Shown one piece after another: positions 6,094 through 7,270 of a stretch of 7,270 bases of DNA. How positions within the stretch are numbered: position 1 is the stretch's first letter; each line of letters opens with the position of its first letter. Made by a program: the position numbers and the translations under genes. The notes under the pieces are model-generated. The model had not been told where the DNA came from and did not search any database. It worked only from the letters and a program-made list of their open reading frames with translations. The DNA comes from Geodermatophilaceae bacterium. Its GTDB lineage: Bacteria; Actinomycetota; Actinomycetes; Mycobacteriales; Geodermatophilaceae. The DNA lies in assembly GCA_013811975.1 (NCBI GenBank), contig JACCUF010000206.1:1-7270 (forward strand), written 5' to 3'.

Positions 6094-6510
6094 GTGCCCG
6101 ATACCGAACGAAGCCTTGTCCTCGTCAAGCCCGACGGCGTACGCCGTGCCCTGATCGGCGAGGTGATCAGTCGGATCGAAGTCAAGGGCCTGCGGGTCGT
6201 GGCGGCGCAGCTGCGCTCGCTGGACCGGGAAACCGCCGCGAAGCACTACGCCGAACATGAGGGCAAGCCGTTCTTCGACGATCTCCTGGAGTTCATCACC
6301 GGCGGCCCACTGGTCGCCCTGGTCATCGAGGGACCGCGAGCCATTCCCGCCTTCCGTGCGCTGGCCGGCGCCACCGACCCGGTCCAAGCCGGACCGGGCA
6401 CCATTCGCGGAGATTTCGCCCTCGAAGTGCAGAACAACATCGTGCACGGGTCTGACTCCCCCGAGTCCGCCGCCCGCGAGATAGCCCTGTTCTTTCCAGA
6501 CCTCGGCTGA
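6094..6510 (+). CDS. ndk: Nucleoside diphosphate kinase
   Basis: A 138-residue enzyme that moves the terminal phosphate from ATP to other (deoxy)nucleoside diphosphates through a phosphohistidine, balancing NTP and dNTP pools in the cytoplasm. All usual active-site residues are present at their canonical numbers: K12 (VKPDG), Y52, R88, R105 (PGTIRGD), N115 and the catalytic H118 in NNIVHGSDS. Length and ends match short bacterial Ndk. The start is GTG at 6094, 11 bp after the DUF4233 stop, with GGGTAGG overlapping that stop codon as a plausible ribosome site about 10 bases upstream. It is probably co-transcribed with folC and DUF4233. Its stop is only 6 bp from that of the convergent exonuclease gene. 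Confidence 0.97.
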   Translation: MPDTERSLVLVKPDGVRRALIGEVISRIEVKGLRVVAAQLRSLDRETAAKHYAEHEGKPFFDDLLEFITGGPLVALVIEGPRAIPAFRALAGATDPVQAGPGTIRGDFALEVQNNIVHGSDSPESAAREIALFFPDLG

Positions 6511-6525
6511 GCGCCTTCAGAGGTC
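6499..6525. terminator. Hairpin spanning the ndk and xth stop codons
   Basis: GACCT (6499-6503) pairs with AGGTC (6521-6525), and CTGA (6507-6510) pairs with TCAG (6517-6520), leaving a three-base CGG bulge and the loop GCGCCT. The stem contains the TGA stops of both convergent genes, one per strand. With only 6 bp between the genes this is the only obvious structure for ending either transcript. No T-run follows on either strand, so classical intrinsic termination is doubtful. Confidence 0.3.
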
Positions 6526-7269
6526 GATGTCGACGACCACTGGCGCATGGTCGGATGGCAGCTTTCCCTTGCGTGCCTCGCGGTCCACGTAGGCGTCGGT
6601 GACCCGTACCGACTTCGTGGCCAGCACCAGGTCGATCCGCATCCCGAGATCCTTGTGGAACATTCCGGCGCGGTAATCCCAATAGGTGAACGGGTGCTCG
6701 CCTTTGCCCGGGCGGGCGGGGAGGTCGATCAGCCCCCAGTCGAGGAGCGCCTGTACGGCGGCACGCTCGGCTGGAGTCACATGGGTCGAGCCGACGAAGG
6801 CCTTGATGTCCCAGACGTCGTCGTCGGTCGGCGCCACGTTGAAGTCGCCCATGATGACCAATGGCTGAGCAGGATCCGACCCGTCCAACCGGGCACGCAG
6901 CGAGGCAAGCCAAGCCAGCTTGTACGGGTACTGCGCATCGTCAGGACTGCGACCGTTGGGCACGTACACACTGCTCACGTGCAGCGGGCCGCACTGAGCC
7001 GCGGCCAGCCGCGCCTCCGGATGGCCGGGCAGTTCGATGACCGGGTCGGTCAGGCCCTGCTTCGACAGGATCGCTACCCCGTTCCACCGACCGTCGCCAG
7101 CCGTGAGGACCTCGTACCCGAGCGCCTGCACAGGCAGGTACGGGAATGCGCCCGCTGCGCACTTCGTCTCCTGCAGAGCCACGACGTCCGGGGCGGTGTC
7201 CTCGAGCCAAGGCAGCAGCCGAGGTAGCCGGGCACCGATCGAGTTCACGTTCCATGTCGCAATGCGCAT
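6517..7269 (-). CDS. xth: Exodeoxyribonuclease III / AP endonuclease (ExoIII family)
   Basis: A 250-residue metal-dependent phosphodiesterase of the EEP superfamily that cuts DNA at abasic sites and removes 3' blocking groups in base excision repair. Active-site residues are all visible: N7 (TWNVNS), E34 (LQETK), Y102 (VYVPNGR), D142 and N144 (GDFNVAPTDDD), D213 (MRIDLVLA) and D240-H241 (PSDHAPV). The ATG at 7267-7269 begins with the standard MRIATWNVNS, so the gene is complete, but its promoter is outside the window. It lacks roughly a dozen residues found in the mycobacterial protein before the EAR segment (ELPGHPEARLAAAQCG, 79-94), a surface-loop difference rather than damage. It is convergent with ndk. 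Based on family similarity the call is secure; the preferred activity (3'-exonuclease or AP endonuclease) cannot be read from sequence. Confidence 0.95.
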   Translation of the reverse strand: MRIATWNVNSIGARLPRLLPWLEDTAPDVVALQETKCAAGAFPYLPVQALGYEVLTAGDGRWNGVAILSKQGLTDPVIELPGHPEARLAAAQCGPLHVSSVYVPNGRSPDDAQYPYKLAWLASLRARLDGSDPAQPLVIMGDFNVAPTDDDVWDIKAFVGSTHVTPAERAAVQALLDWGLIDLPARPGKGEHPFTYWDYRAGMFHKDLGMRIDLVLATKSVRVTDAYVDREARKGKLPSDHAPVVVDIDL

Positions 7270-7270
7270 C

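Noticed and set aside
1..7270. CRISPR array, tRNA or rRNA gene, transposase, prophage or biosynthetic cluster
   Set aside because: No regularly spaced repeats, no tRNA or rRNA sequence and no transposase or phage genes were seen; nearly all bases are covered by housekeeping genes.

Overview
The window is a GC-rich stretch of bacterial chromosome that reads as an actinobacterium (class Actinomycetia, genus not determinable). The evidence is the gene content and protein sequences: an actinobacterial ClpX tail, a FolC close to the mycobacterial protein, a DUF4233 membrane protein between folC and ndk, GTG starts, and long spurious antisense ORFs typical of high-GC DNA. It is mostly a housekeeping neighbourhood, with one accessory gene and several small repeat structures.

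Layout: 1-471 (+) is the 3' end of clpX. 568-1482 (-) encodes a lone two-domain protein with an AbiEi-type winged helix and a DUF559/Vsr-like nuclease fold. 1621-4233 (-) is valS, of the archaeal-like class. 4232-5617 (+) is folC, divergent from valS, with the two predicted ATGs sharing two bases. 5624-6082 (+) is a DUF4233 membrane protein and 6094-6510 (+) is ndk. 6517-7269 (-) is an exonuclease III gene, convergent with ndk and complete to the last base but one of the window. folC, DUF4233 and ndk are tightly packed and probably one transcript.

Functionally the genes are independent housekeeping roles: regulated proteolysis (ClpX), tRNA-Val charging (ValS), folate polyglutamylation (FolC), nucleoside triphosphate balance (Ndk) and abasic-site repair (Xth). 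The order clpX...valS-folC-DUF4233-ndk is conserved in actinobacteria, but there valS usually reads with folC. Here valS is reversed and is of the archaeal-like rather than the usual bacterial class.

The most unusual structure is around the DUF559-type gene. Two related 49-bp elements with TGTG...CGCACA ends flank it on both sides, one touching its stop codon and one about 75 bp before its start. They align without gaps at 32 of 49 positions. A second repeat structure, with 13-bp inverted arms and an 11-bp direct repeat at a 30-bp period, sits at the folC/DUF4233 junction, inside or just ahead of the DUF4233 gene depending on the start chosen.
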